This document shows positions 1 through 13,300 of a stretch of DNA of 64,000 nt, one piece after another (position 1 is the stretch's first letter; every line of letters starts with the position of its first letter). The notes under the pieces are model-generated. The model saw only the letters and a program-made list of their open reading frames with translations, made no database searches and was not told the origin of the DNA. The stretch is taken from contig NW_026570240.1 in NCBI RefSeq assembly GCF_019649055.1, forward strand, positions 310,001-374,000, read 5' to 3'. Source of the DNA: Paramacrobiotus metropolitanus (Eukaryota > Tardigrada > Eutardigrada > Parachela > Macrobiotidae). The translations under genes were made by a program, and so were the position numbers.

Positions 1-1672
1 AGACGATCCAGTCTGAAAACATCACAAACCATTTGCGGACAAGCAATCCCTAACGGTAAAAATAAATATTTTCAAGTAATACTGGAAATCCAAAATTATG
101 CCTTTGTTATGCCGATTTACAGTTACAGAAAATTGCAGACATGTGCAAAACCTGCACTCGCTCACGGTTTGTATGCTGTTTGCACGATGAAGAACTGAAA
201 TGACGGGCGTGACTCATACAGGTGTCCTAATGACTACCAACGGCATAAGTCATAACAAGGCAGATCTCAATACAGGCAACCCCACTGAGGGCGGGATCTG
301 CAATGACGGAAGCGCTAGAGTAGCCCAAATTGCCGAAGAACACCGTAAAAGCCAGAGTTTTTTAAGCTTTTCAAAGCTTATTTGTGTTTCTTTAGTCGTT
401 TTCACTCTTTTATTGCAGTTGGGATTTTATTTCTAATATAAAATAAGCCATAGGAAGAGGCAACATGATTAAGTACGGTGCGGCAAGTTGCAAAGCGGCT
501 GTTGGCAACTTGGTTTCTACCGGTATATGGCAAAATTATTACTGCACGAGTTGGTTTGTTGATTTATTCCAACGAAACTTCTCAAAACCTAAGAAAAAAA
601 TAAAGCAGATACTAAACTGAACAATGTGCAAAATTAAAGAACTATTGGGACTAATTTACATGGAGTCTGATGGAGAATACCGAGATTGTATAATTACGCA
701 TCGGTGATTTAATATGAACAGTTGCACACAGTACCTACCGCACAGTGCACATTGCATTCGTATGGGGAAAATTATTAAGAAATAGTGGGAAATTGATTTT
801 ATTAAGAAATAGTGGGAAATTCATGCACGTTACATATTTAAAGGTTTTTTTATTTTTAAAAATAGAGGAAGTTAATATGCATATTTTGCAGTTCGAATCC
901 CATTCAACAAAAACAGAAAAAGGGGAGCAAACCGATTTTTCCCAGCATTTTACTATACGAGTAGCCGCGCTAATATGCGAGCTACTCTACTGATGACGTA
1001 ATGAGTCAGTGGTATTGCCTGTATTGAGATCTGCCCTGGTCATAACAACTTGACCTAAAATTTTCTGTGCACGGTGCACTGCGCTTTACCGGAATGGTCG
1101 GGAAACTGGAAGGTGTGGTTTCATTGACCGTGTTCCAAAACTACCAAAACCCAAATTTCTGTTTATAATAATTTTGCTGTGATTTCTCACATTTTTTCGT
1201 TTGGGATGTGTAACAGTCGCTACACCTCGCATTTTTGCATTCTTATTATTTTTGCGTGCAATCTTAATTTTTAATCCGAAGTTTTCATGCAACCTCTGCA
1301 CTCTTGGATCGGTGATTTGTGGTGCAGTTTTAGTTTTAACCATTTTAAACTTTTAAAGTTGCCCTGACAGATGTTCTAACAGCCTAACTGTCGTGTTTTT
1401 ATCGTCAAGAATCTTGAGCCTTCTGCTTTGTCAGTCTTTGTGTGTTATATAATTTTGGTTGTTCTTGCAATCTTGCACTATCTGTTTGTCTGAAAACGGC
1501 TAAATGGTGGGCCGTTGCTGTGCATAGTCGGCAAATGTACTGATCCATGAAGCATCTTGGTGCTGACTTATTATCTGTAATACTTTTTCAGCTTTACTTG
1601 TGAATACAGTAATTGGGATCGTAAGCGGTAAGCAGTACTTCGCTGCTGTTGAAGAATTTTAGTGCATACCTG
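1..1672. other. intergenic / possible 5' UTR, no supported gene
   Basis: No conserved gene is visible. A 78-residue ORF at 200-436 (+) ends in a hydrophobic stretch, and an 85-residue lysine-rich ORF lies at 1086-1343 (-), but neither has a recognisable family or splice support. The last part probably holds the 5' leader of the bHLHZip gene at 1673. Confidence 0.5.
774..821. repeat. 21-bp direct repeat, two copies
   Basis: The 21-base word beginning attaagaaatagtggg occurs at 774-794 and again at 801-821, separated by 6 bases. It looks like a small local duplication. Confidence 0.7.
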
Positions 1673-3664
1673 ATGGATAGTAGAAGCAGCCCTTCGATTA
1701 TTCATTCTCTTCCTATCCAAGCAACAAATCTCGAGGTCGTGGAACAGACTGCAATCCACTCATTTCATCCGAACGGTCCGAACCCTGAACTGAACACATC
1801 CATAACCGACTCTGATTCTGTAGCATCGTACAGTGAATCGGAAGTGGGCAGTCAACTAAGTGATCAGCTCAGTTCTTCGTCAACTATTCGCCCTGTCCCA
1901 CCTTCGCAGCAGCCAACGACGGTTGCCACTGTTAATGTCAACCGCGACAGTAATGTAGAGATCCGGGCTGTACATAACGTGTCGGAACAACATCGACGCA
2001 AGTACCTCAAGAGTTGTTTTGATAATCTCCAAAAAGAAGTTGTCCCCGAGTCGACCACTAAGGCGTCGCATTTACTGATAATCACTTCGGCTCTCGAAGC
2101 TATACAGCGAGTTCGGGAAGAGGACTTTCAGTTGAGAAGGTAAGTGAGCGCTAAATAAGCCTGAGCAAAGCATCTTGGACTTTAAACTGCAGTTGTGGCA
2201 AATCATAACGCTCTGTCATTTTCAAGTTCGCATTATTTTCTCTAATTTCCGGGTTTGCAGTCACGACTCACAACGTTTCTCGACTTCAGCATCATTTAAG
2301 TACTTACTGTAATTTTCAGTATTCTAAACAACTTCGCAAAAACTTAATTGTTTCTATGTAATTTCATTGGGATCGTTTTTGCAGAAAATTAAAAATTATA
2401 ACTCAAAAAGTCAAAACCTAAACGTCGTTTTTGTGAATTAATATATTTCTTATGGATGTATGTTGTATAATGTATGTTTCAAATGCGATCAAATTTAGGG
2501 ATAGCGAGCGTGCTCTGGACGAGCATCGGCAGCTGTTGAAGAAATTAGACGACGTTGTGCGGGAAATTCTCAGTACGGATCCTGCATTTGACGTCAACGA
2601 CGTCCTGGTCCGCGCTGATCTCGCCAACCCGGAAGGATTTCACCCGTTGACCGCATTTGACCGACACATCGATCCCTTCCAGATCGAGGAAACTGTGGAA
2701 ATTGTGTCGCCCTCGGGAGCACAGAAGCGGCCTTGCTTGGACGTGTCGGACGAAGGAGAAGCGCAGAACGTCCGGAAATCTGCCAAAATGCCCGCTTTGA
2801 CCAACTCAAAGAAAAAAGATAAACGAGGAAAAAACAGGTAACTCAATTTTACTGCTAGCGAAAACGGGTTGCTGCGCTATCCATTTTGTAGTGCATTCTT
2901 TAGTTGATTTTGTAAAAGGTGTCTGTCTGAAAGTGTTAGATTGTTAATGCTGCGGTTTTTTCGTTTATATTTTCTTTTGCAAATTCTAACTAGAACGCTT
3001 TGAAATGCTTGGTGCGCGCGTATGAGCCGCTTTTTTTAAGTCTTTGGTTTACAACTTGATCACGCTTGCTTGTTGTAAGTCCAAGCGAGCGCTACTAAAC
3101 AAGAGCGGTGATTCCCTTTCCTATTTTCACAAACTTTAGCCCTTTTCTGATTGTTTATAGTTGTTTTGTTGGCTTTATAGAGTTGTCGAAATGGAGGATG
3201 GTGGTTCTGCTGCTGAGGATACGGATCTCCCCTCAACAGACAGTGCCAAACCGGAAACTAGCAGCATGTCCAACGGAATTATGCTTAGTAGCAAAGCGCC
3301 ACGTGAACCCATCCCTTTGCGAATGATTGACGAGCCTGACGAAAGCCTGGCTGATCCAGATGTGCCGCTGCCGATATTGCGGAGGAATATCTACAACCTC
3401 AACCGTAGCACCACGTTGACAACGGTGGACAGGCGGAAACTGGCGGCGGAAAGAGGCTTGCCTGTCCATTTGGCCGAGGGAGTGCCCGCACTGCCGGGCT
3501 CGAACTACTGGCCACAGTCGTTGACCATCTTCCCGGCATTTGTGAGTCGCAGTCGACCTTATCGTTCGAGCAGGAAGTATATTATTGGACCCGCTAATTT
3601 AGCTTATAGTGATGTGAAGAGTGGTGCTTCCGATGGAAGCGTTGGCGCAACGCCTGTGCCGTGA
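1673..3664 (+). CDS. bHLH-leucine zipper transcription factor, MXD/MNT family
   Basis: Three exons in frame: 1673-2139, 2499-2837 and 3181-3664 (429 residues); each junction has GT-AG ends and matching phase. The basic region HNVSEQHRRKYLK keeps the H..E..RR contacts that read an E-box, followed by helix-loop-helix (FDNLQKEVVP, then a second helix with IITSALEAIQ) and a zipper-like helix (RALDEHRQLLKKL) across the first intron. In this family such proteins pair with MAX on CACGTG sites and usually repress MYC targets. The C-terminal exon is acidic then proline-rich and has no recognised domain; it is joined because the donor at 2838 overlaps an apparent stop and restores frame. A good-looking donor (GTGAGT) at 3541 could end the exon early. 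No clear SIN3-binding helix was seen, so which family member it is stays open. An acceptor-like site at 1662 means an upstream exon is possible. Confidence 0.7.
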
Positions 3665-4625
3665 CTTTTTCTTTTCCTGGACGTGGTAGGCTTAGAGGTT
3701 GATGAACGCGCTACATTTGCGTGGGTTTGCCACCGTTTGAAATGTTATTAGAGGAAGGCCTGATCTCTTGTTCACAGTATTGAAGTGATGTTTTACGCAA
3801 GAATTTTTACTGGACAGTTTCGCGTGGCTCTTGTTTGTAATTTTGTTGTTTTTTCCGGTTTATAATCACGCATTGGCTGCAGTGAACTGGAAATAGCTGA
3901 TCGAAATTTTATTTGAATGAGTTGGGCTGGTGAGTGAGCTGTGGAAATGCCTGGTACAACTGCTGCCCTTGGAAATCGAACCATTAGAAAGGGATGCTTC
4001 CATTAGACTGTATTTTATTAAATTCTCTCGTGTAGGATGGCTAGGAGTATCGTCCTTTATTGACTCTCTCCGCACGTGATATTCCATCGCTCTATCTTAA
4101 AATACAGTACAAAATAGCAACTAACAAGTAAGGTCCATTATCCAGGCTTGCACTATCCCACTCATTACAACTTGGATACTCACATTTTAAAAAATAGCTC
4201 CACATTCTTTTTAATTAGCAGTTAATTACAAAGGATAGAAATAAACGAAAAAATAATAGCAATTCTTGTAAAAGCATGTTGCGATGGCTATTATTTGAAC
4301 CAAATTTATGGACGGCTGAGTAAGTCATAACTGTTGGCCTTATGAACATCAGAAATAGTTTACTGCAAATAGGTACCAATTACCGTACATAAAAATTTAG
4401 TTTCGGAGAGAGAAATTTGATTCCACCATTGAAGATGTTGCAGTTATCAAAATTCTATTCTGCCTTCCATGGTGCGTATAACTTCTTTTACCGCCAAATA
4501 ATTCTGTATGTTCCACTTACGCGTTCGATCCACTCATTCCACTGTGCATTTTTTTTGGAGCGGCACTTTTCAGACTGCCGATCCGTTGTTGAACGGCGGA
4601 TGCACGCCCATGCGCAACTTCCAAT
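3665..4625. other. intergenic, convergent gap
   Basis: AT-rich sequence between two converging genes, presumably their 3' UTRs. No ORF with recognisable content on either strand. Confidence 0.5.
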
Positions 4626-5228
4626 TCACTGCACGGAAAACGCTACCACCACCACATCCACGAGCACCGACTCGTTCTCCCAGTGGCCTGACGTGAAGCC
4701 GTCCACATCCGGCTGACAATAGCCGCCCAGCACGACATTACCGCCGTCACCGCTGTTCTGCATGACCGATACGTAGAAGCAGTACTTAAAGGGCCGTTCC
4801 AGGCCCATGACCTTCCGCACGAGATAATCCTCCACCAGCGAACGCCACACTTTCACCCGCCCATTGTCGTACTCCTCCTTCTCGCACTCCTTTTCCACCA
4901 GTGTAAAGGCCTGCTTAATTAGCTCATCCATTTCCTCAGCGTTGAAGGGCACAATTATCCGTGGTTCGGATTTTTTTTTCTTGGTCTGCGCCGTCGCCTG
5001 CTCCGCTCCAGCTTCGCCTTCTGTGGCGTCGCCTTCACTGGTCGCCGCCGCATCTTGACCGCCTCCGCGTGCACCCTCGGCCGCATTGTCCGAAGGACCG
5101 TCGTGGCTGGCAGCTGGTTGCACGGTTACAGCGCTCTCCGATGCATTAGTCGCAGTGCCGTGATTAGCATCCAGCGCTGTCTCAGATGCAGCATCCGGTT
5201 GGACGATGACTGGGGGCGCTTCTGCCAT
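4626..5228 (-). CDS. DYNLT: dynein light chain, Tctex type
   Basis: Single-exon gene of 200 residues. The C-terminal ~105 residues (from about residue 93) form a Tctex1 domain: IIVPFNAEEMDELIKQAF opens the first helices, FKYCFYVSVMQ is the first strand, and FTSGHWENESVLVDVVVVAF ends the fold with the family's W-E-N triplet. Light chains of this type dimerise on dynein intermediate chain and help attach cargo to cytoplasmic or axonemal dynein. The first ~85 residues are an extra, Ala/Glu/Ser-rich, probably disordered extension with a lysine run (KKKK) before the domain; classical DYNLT1/3 is only ~113-116 residues, so this copy is closer in layout to the longer TCTEX1D-type proteins. The start at 5228 is the only upstream Met in frame. 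The lack of introns, while the other well-resolved genes here are spliced, could mean retrocopy origin. Confidence 0.85.
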   Translation of the reverse strand: MAEAPPVIVQPDAASETALDANHGTATNASESAVTVQPAASHDGPSDNAAEGARGGGQDAAATSEGDATEGEAGAEQATAQTKKKKSEPRIIVPFNAEEMDELIKQAFTLVEKECEKEEYDNGRVKVWRSLVEDYLVRKVMGLERPFKYCFYVSVMQNSGDGGNVVLGGYCQPDVDGFTSGHWENESVLVDVVVVAFSVQ

Positions 5229-7301
5229 TCACCGCTATTCACAATCCTCAATGCGGTACATGATCCCGTAAATAATCTACGGTGAATCAGGGACAAACCC
5301 AGGCCAATTATTAATGATTAAGAGAATGTTGAAAAGATAAATTCGCCTCTGATACTATCGACAAATGCCTGCAGCTACGGCATAACGATAATACGGACAC
5401 TTGCGAGAGATCATGGGTTGCCCAGAGACAATAAAGGTACGATCACTCGTTACTCCTCTTTGCGTGCTGGATCCGTAGCATTGCGCTTGACAAAGCGTTA
5501 ACCGATGCAATCTACAGATATGCACACATCTGCCAACTGTTCCCACACATCGAGAAACACTACTGACCAGTGAGTAGTAATAAATTTACCACACGAAAAA
5601 AGATTCATATTAATTATGTTCATACAGCACACCTACTCTGGCACTGGTGACAGGAGTCGAATTCGGTAGCGAGGCATCGATAAATACAATAAAAGGGCGC
5701 CTTTCGTTTGAAGTCAGTAGGACTGTTTCGTTTTTGGTAACTCACATTGCTTGATAATCGCGAAAAGATGTGTTTTACTGTACCGCACGCACATACACAT
5801 ACTAAAAAGGTAATAAAGCGGCATTATAAATGTAAATTAAAGCTACTTAAAACGTCCAACATGGAGAGTTAGGAAGTCAGCCGGAAGCAAGGAGGTGCAA
5901 GCCTCTTGTACTTGAACCACACAAGCGCGCAAGCATCTATCAAGCAGTACTAACCGTAAGGTAACAAACACATTGTTAAGATTATTGTCGAACGAAATTT
6001 GCGGAAAACTGGAAACGATTTTGAAAAATATAAAAATCTTTCTTATATTTAGCAACGAAATTGTGGCTACGGTACAATAAAAACTGAATAAGGGTGGTGT
6101 CACAAACTTATATTCATATTGATCAGAGTGCCGTTCGCGCCCACCTCCAATCCCGTTTTGCTCCGCTACCAACTAAAATTGTCAGCGGAATCTTTTTATG
6201 CCGTATACCTATTACATATACAAGTGTTTGTATATATTTGGCAATAGCCCGTCCATAGTCTGCGCTGGTAGGCGCTTATTAAATACACACGATGTGTTAT
6301 TAATGTTGCAGTTCTGAACTCCTACCTATGAGCATCTCGTGTAAGCTGTATCGGTATCCACGAAGTATTCTGTGAAGTTTTTTAGTAATTCGAAATAGTT
6401 TCTCAGAAAACATTTTATGCAAGAATTCGAACCTATTGTACGGGATATTACACGACATCATATTATACGATATCGGAGAAAAAAGTGCAGGATGGATAAG
6501 GAAGTAATTTATGGCATTCAAAAGTTTTTCTGTGGCAATTTTTTAGGGAATGACCGAAGTTAGTAGTACGAAATCCGAACTTATTAAGCGCAAACCGGTG
6601 CATTACATTGCCGGTTGCGTATTCTATGTACACGGCGTGTAGCAGCCATTCCCGGCCTGCACAGGGTAGGGTAACGGGAAATTTGCATTTTCAGCTGGAT
6701 GGTCTATCTAGCTGAGTTTCCGGGAGGCGGATCACCGGCTACGCTTATCCATCAGTTAACGGCGTTGTTGTTGACTGTATTTCACCACGTCAAGTGATGA
6801 ATCCAAGTTGACACTCTAATGCTCCAACTAACGCAAGTTCCCGACGCAGGCGCTTTTTGGGATAAACTATCAACACATATGCACATGCGACGTATTCACC
6901 TCTGCGGATGCGGATGGGAAAGTGAGAACGCGGGATCGAACACCCAGAACTGACTCTTCGCAGACGTTTTTCCCGGCCACGTGATTGTACTGGTGCAGTT
7001 GTGGGATTGTCGTTGGCAGTCTATACCGAATAAGAATTGTGCGAATCCAACTCGTTCGAGAATGGATTTCCGTTGTTGGCATTTGGGCAAAATTCGTTCC
7101 CCTCATGAATACATTTCACGTCGTATTAAGTTGCGTGCGCGCCGCACATGAGGAAGTGCAGTGCAGTAACAGCCACCGGAAACATTTATTTTATTCGGCG
7201 ATTGTTTTCGTCCTACCGTTGCTTTATATTATGCAATCGTAATCATCCGCGCATGGACTGATCTTTTGACCGCAACATTTACTGCCGCACTAAGCCGCAC
7301 T
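5229..7301. other. intergenic, divergent promoters
   Basis: Space between the dynein light chain (leftward) and the guanylyl cyclase (rightward). It should hold both promoters and 5' UTRs. No supported ORF, RNA gene or repeat was seen. Confidence 0.5.
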
Positions 7302-10300
7302 ATGTACGGGTTAGTTATTGAGAGTATTGTGGCCTACGTGAGGAAAGTGTATGGCGATGAAAAATGGTTGGAAATTCGGCGACTGGGTAAAATTGATCAG
7401 CATTCCTTCAGTACGCATCTTATCTATCCGGAAACAACTATCCCCCGACTGGTAGAAGTCGCATCGGAACTGTTGGGCCTAACAAAAGATGAAATGCTCG
7501 TGCATTTTGGGAATTTTTTTGTGGAATTTGTCAGCCAATATGGATATGACAAAATTCTGAGGGTGTTGGGCCGACATATGCGAGATTTTCTGAATGGCCT
7601 TGATAATTTGCACGAGTGAGTCGAAATCGGCAATTTTTCCTGTTAACAGGAAAATGCAAGTTTTACACAATCTACTATACAGCTTTACTTACACAAACAT
7701 AATGTTAAAATTATTTTTTCTGCTGCCGCCGTTCATGTACTTTGTATTAATTACATATAATAATTCGTGTTGCCGTTGACAGGTATATGCGCTTCAGTTA
7801 TCCAAAGGTATGTTCACGTCTTTTGTGCACATGTTGCAGTATGTTAATATTCTCGAAACGCGTTGCAAACGGCAAGAAAACATGTAGGCTGACGAGCTTG
7901 AATTTAAGTTTCTTAACAGATAAAAACTGAGTACAACGTACAGTAGTTGGCATTTGACTTTAAAGTTGTGACACAAGATAATTGGCTTAGCAGCGGGTCC
8001 TGGATTGAGTTTCAAAACACAAGAAAATGCTGTGCGAACATTCTAATCAAATTTTCATTTCCTTCACGATAGGATTGACTGGCGTTAGTGCAAATAATTT
8101 CTTAATGCGTGTGAAATATAGATATCTCACTTTAAGAAAGCCGCGAATGCTTCGATATGTCATTATCCACGTCGCACTTAAGCCTAATTTTCTATGACCT
8201 CGATCAAATTACGTTAGCATAAAATTTTAAAGTTTTACTTCCATAATTAAAATTATTTTGACGCTGAATGTAAAAAAATTGGTATGATACAACTTTAGTT
8301 TGGAGATTAAATAAAGAAATGCATTTGTTGCGCACACTTTAGTTGTTTTAAGTATATAGCCGGCTATCGTTTTTTCCCGCTTTAGTATAATGGCGGAACA
8401 AGCGTTGTATTACGACGTTTTGCTGTTGGAATGTCGACACTATACCATCTTTCGTTGATAAAATAATAATATTATTTACCATTATAAGAAGTTGTTTTTG
8501 TCTTGACAAAAACCGGTAGCTGTCTGAGAATAAGTACGAGTACAATACTCGCATGCTGATCCACACAGCTGCATTCATATTGTGCAACGCGGGTTTTGAC
8601 AGGAAGTCGCGATGCATAAGCTATCGAAGCCTATCTCTCTGACACTGCTTTTATGCAATTCAATTAAAATAACGCCAACAGTATCATTACCCACTGGAAT
8701 ATTGTTGGAAGCCAGGGCAATTTGGCTCGCGGGAATACTTGAATATCCGTATCCGGCATTCCCGTTTACGTAGGTGAAAATATCCATGAACCCTGTGCAT
8801 GGGTTTGAAATTGCCGTTACGGACATGCCGTGCTGCTGCAGCACTTATTAATGTATTATAAGAGTCATTAACATTAATAACGAGACAACATCACGCTTTA
8901 CGAATTCAAAACGGCAACTAATTGGACAAATTTTAATTTGTTTTTTTGGGACTAATGCGACGAGCTGCTTAAATCTGCCGACAACTCAGATTTGACCCTA
9001 CATAATTTATCAGGCTTTGCCACTTTGGCAATTGTCACAACAAAGGCGTTATTAATTGCTGGAACCGTATATGTTTGATGGATTTACTTACCATTAGACT
9101 GCCATCAAGTGAGCCTATCATATAATAATTCCCTAACTTAATTTTCGCCAACAATTTAGAATCAAAATTAGCTGTGAAAACCTGCTTGTTTTGTGTTTTT
9201 TGCACCAGGTGTAGATTTGTGTTAGTAAGTACACTTATCTGCGTTCCCATTTCCCAACGGGAATATTAATGCAGCAGCATGGAAAAAAATTTTAACGTTT
9301 TTTTAGCTGAAGCCTCCGTCGTTTTTCGTTGAAAAAGAAAACGAACACGGATTGATGCTACATTATCGATCCAAAAGGAGATACGGAGGTACTTATGGCC
9401 GGTTTCTTAGTGTTTAATCCGACCTGATTAGCTCCTATACATAAATCATAATATGGAAACGTGCTCGGTGATCCATATTGGGAGCGCATTTGTTGTACGT
9501 AATTGGATATTATGCTGATCTGGCTGCTTCCGTAGGTTACGTGCGGTACGTCATGGGCCAGATTAAGAGCGTTGGCGAAATTTTTTACGGACTGGACATC
9601 GATATTGAGCTCGTGAAGGAGGAATTTTTGGGGAACACTGTCCACGTAACGATGCAGCTTCGATTCGATAATTCAGCCTTTTGACCGATGGTCACTCCGA
9701 ACAAGACATTGTTATGGAAGATATGAAGATCGACTCGGAAATGTTTTTTGAAGCCTTTCCTTTCCATGTCGTCTTCACTGAAGATATGACGATAAAGTCG
9801 GTCGGACATGGGCTTGCCAATGTGTGCCCAAATACCGAAGGTAACATACTCGTGTATTGTACTCTCGTGAACAAGTGTAAAGAGCCGCACGGCAAACGGC
9901 TTTAAATCATTTTACAGTTACAAATGTAGAAGAAAAGAAACCAGAAGTAAGTTCACATACCTTTATAATTATATAAAAATACAAGTGCGTATTATATATG
10001 TTATATAAAGGCACCTGGTGTGTCTGTATCATGGGTCCGTAACTATGTAAATTTTATGATTGCCAATGCACATTATTAGAAAGACTGGGAACAGGTGGTT
10101 ATTTCCGGTTTTTTCCATTCTGGCGGTGTTGTTCAAACATCACCGTCTGACCGTTGTAAACCTTATTTGTCCGCATGCTGAAACGTTTACAAGCATTTGG
10201 TGAAAGGAAGATTTCGATCATTGATTTATTACTGAGCAAATATGCGTAAAAATCAACTAGCCATAACGTTTCTTAATCATTGCAGGTTACGATATTAGCC

Positions 10301-13300
10301 ATATTTTCAATTTGAAACGTCCGATGGTGGAATTCACATGGGACCAAGTAAGTCCAATCGCCAGTGCAGTACCCATTCGCGTTTTTGTCTGCCGAGGCGA
10401 ATATGAATATTGCATGCCAGAACAATTCATCTGACTTTCGAAACAAAAAGAATGAATTACTAGACCTGTATGATTCATGGTGTGAAATGTGTGGCGCTGA
10501 TTAACGTATTGACGTTGATATAGTTAATGTTGCAAAATTTACGCAGTAATTAACTGTAACTTAATGGACTTTGCTATGAAGGATAATTACTAAGAACAGT
10601 TTTTAAATTAAGGCCTGAATACAATCTTTAACAAATGTGCAATGATGCGGTAGCGTTGTGTTATCAGTAAATAAAGTCAATTTTCATCACAAAAGTGGAG
10701 CACACTTTTGGGAACACACACAAAAGGGGAGCAAATCACACTTTTGGCTAGGTAGGGGTACCAGCAGTTGAACTTGAACAAATCAAACAATTTTGAAAAA
10801 AAACTTGCAAAAATAAAAAAACTAGAAATGGTATACATTATTATTACGGATAATTTTTTATCTCCGTGTATCTCCACAGATGCAAGAATCTTATTTCAAT
10901 TACTTGGGTTTCTTAATCCAGGTAATGAGTCATACCAATAATGTGTTCGAGATGGAATCTGTGGATAGCGTTCAAAAGAAACCGGATATGGATTTTTTAG
11001 CCGATGGTGATAATCGGCATCGATATGATATAGACGGTAAATTGGCTGTATCATTCTTAGAAAATTGAATTAATAATCGTTGTAACCTATTGAAATTTCA
11101 TATCTTCCAGTTGATCACATTTTCAATAACGGTTTTTTCACAGACGATATCGACCGCACTGAAAGTGATATTACCGACTTTCTCAGTGAGGGAATGAAAC
11201 TGCATCTCAAAGGACAAATGGTGAGAATTTACACCGAACTTGACCTTTTCGATCCGTCCAAATGTGCGCTGTCAGAATATAAGCACATGTGCATCGATTG
11301 CTCTTTGCTTAAGTCGAATAATTTATTGCGCAACAGCCGTACGTTCTCCTTGAGCCCGAACAAATAGTGACCTTTGTCCGCTAGATGTGGGTGCCCGAGT
11401 GGCAAGGCATGTTATTTCTTGGAACCCCCGTGTAAGCACATTTGCAATATTCATCTGTGAGCTATACCTTTAAATCATCGTCGTATTTGTAGACTGCCCA
11501 ATTTGACAGCCATGTTCGATACGGGGCTATTCATCAACGATTTGAGTTTACATGATAACTCCAGAGATCTCGTACTGGCCGGCACGCAGACTTCCGCGGA
11601 GCTGAAGCTGGCACTCGATCAGGTTGGATGTCATTACCCTTAATGTATCCAACAAAATGCAACAATAGTCTGGCTATAGGTTGCTATTTTTACCAAACGT
11701 TAGTGCAAGTCCCATAAGTGACCTAGCGTTGCCTATTGCTGCGATAATGTATATGCACCTGCAGTGGCATACTAATCGATGTCTGCGTTTTTAATGAGAA
11801 ATATTATACCTCGCTGTACACCGTCAACAGCACTAGCAGGTTTTATTATGCTTTATAAAGCCATCTAGCGACTGAAATAATAAGCAATGTACAACATGGT
11901 TCTAAACTATATAAATATATTTCTAACCATCATAATTATATGCTGGTCTTGTTTTATGCACACCTTTTTCTAGGAGCAAGTAAAGAGCAAAAAACTGGAA
12001 GAGAGCATGCGAAAATTGGGTAAGTGCGCTCAAAGCATCGTTTAGCAAAACGTACAGAGTACACTGCAAATTTTTGTGCAAATCTGTGTTAGTCATAAGG
12101 CCGTGCAAAACGCAACCTGTTTGTTGAGTGATATGTTATATCAAACGTCGTATACCGCTTCAGTAGTAGCTGTTTGTTGGGCTGTCTGATTTAATTTTGT
12201 TTCGGGCGCTGGATTGACACGAATTGGACGGTTTACGCGCTCATCTTTACCCAACTGTATAATCCCATGACAAATCTTATCGAACAATATTATCGAGATT
12301 CATGAACCTAGAGTCAATGGGATTTAATTGATTACTTCTGAGAAAAAACATTATTGATGCACAACAGAGGAAGGCTAGAGTACAATCCTGGAGCAACAGC
12401 TAAACGATCGATTTCGCATGATCGGTGAAAAATAGGTTTTGCCTTCTCGCAGCCTAAATCTAAGCATTATCAACCGCAAGTAGCTCTCATTTGCATAACT
12501 GCAAGTCTAAGATTATCCTAAAATGCTAATTAGGAATTTCATTATATACACTGCTACCGACAGGAATAATAATTTTTTTATAGCTGCACCTTTACTGATA
12601 GCACATTGTGTAGCAGGTCAACAAACTTAATTCTGAAACCCCTTGTGACATGTAGAGTGGGAAAATCTAACAGCTATATCCTATAGATGTGTTAAAATTG
12701 ATCGCGAGTTTGACTAAAATTATATAAATGATAACTCGTTAGATTACACGATGGTTAAATAAGTTCTGCTGCAACATACCAATCAAATTTCAAATGTGCT
12801 AAAACTCATAGAATGTGTATACGGAGTCATAAATTTAATTGTGCGGCAAATATCTAAATATTAAAATACATACCTGTAGGCTGTAGTATGCAGAAGCAGA
12901 TGTATTTACAATGTTTTTGCAGAAGTTAACGTCGAAAAGCATAGAAAATGCTCAATGTTTTGAAGATCTCATACCTGCTCACTTAAGGGCGGCGTCTTAC
13001 GCTTCTGTTACATTCCATCCAACTTGCCCCTTTTAATTAATAGATGAGGAAATGCGTCGCACTGATGAGCTACTCTACCAGATGATTCCGCGCACGATTG
13101 CCGACCGTTTAAGAGCGGGCGAACCCGCACTGGAAACCTGTCAGGTGGGATGCCACATTACGAGATCACGAGAGCCGTGACCTTTCCTCATTTCTGACTT
13201 CACAAGGATAACGCTTCGATGTTATTAGGTTTTCAACGATGTAACCGTCCTCTTCAGTGATGTAGTGGGTTTTACTATGATCTGCTCCCGTATCTCTCCA

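Noticed and set aside
200-436. 78-residue ORF ending in a hydrophobic segment
   Set aside because: Looks like a tail-anchored protein, but no family resemblance, no splice support and a short length typical of chance ORFs.
1086-1343. 85-residue Lys/Arg-rich ORF on the minus strand
   Set aside because: Composition follows from AT-rich sequence; no recognisable motif.
11385-11431. tRNA A-box-like word gtgcccgagtggcaaggc
   Set aside because: It lies in a coding exon of the cyclase with conserved neighbours and has no B box.
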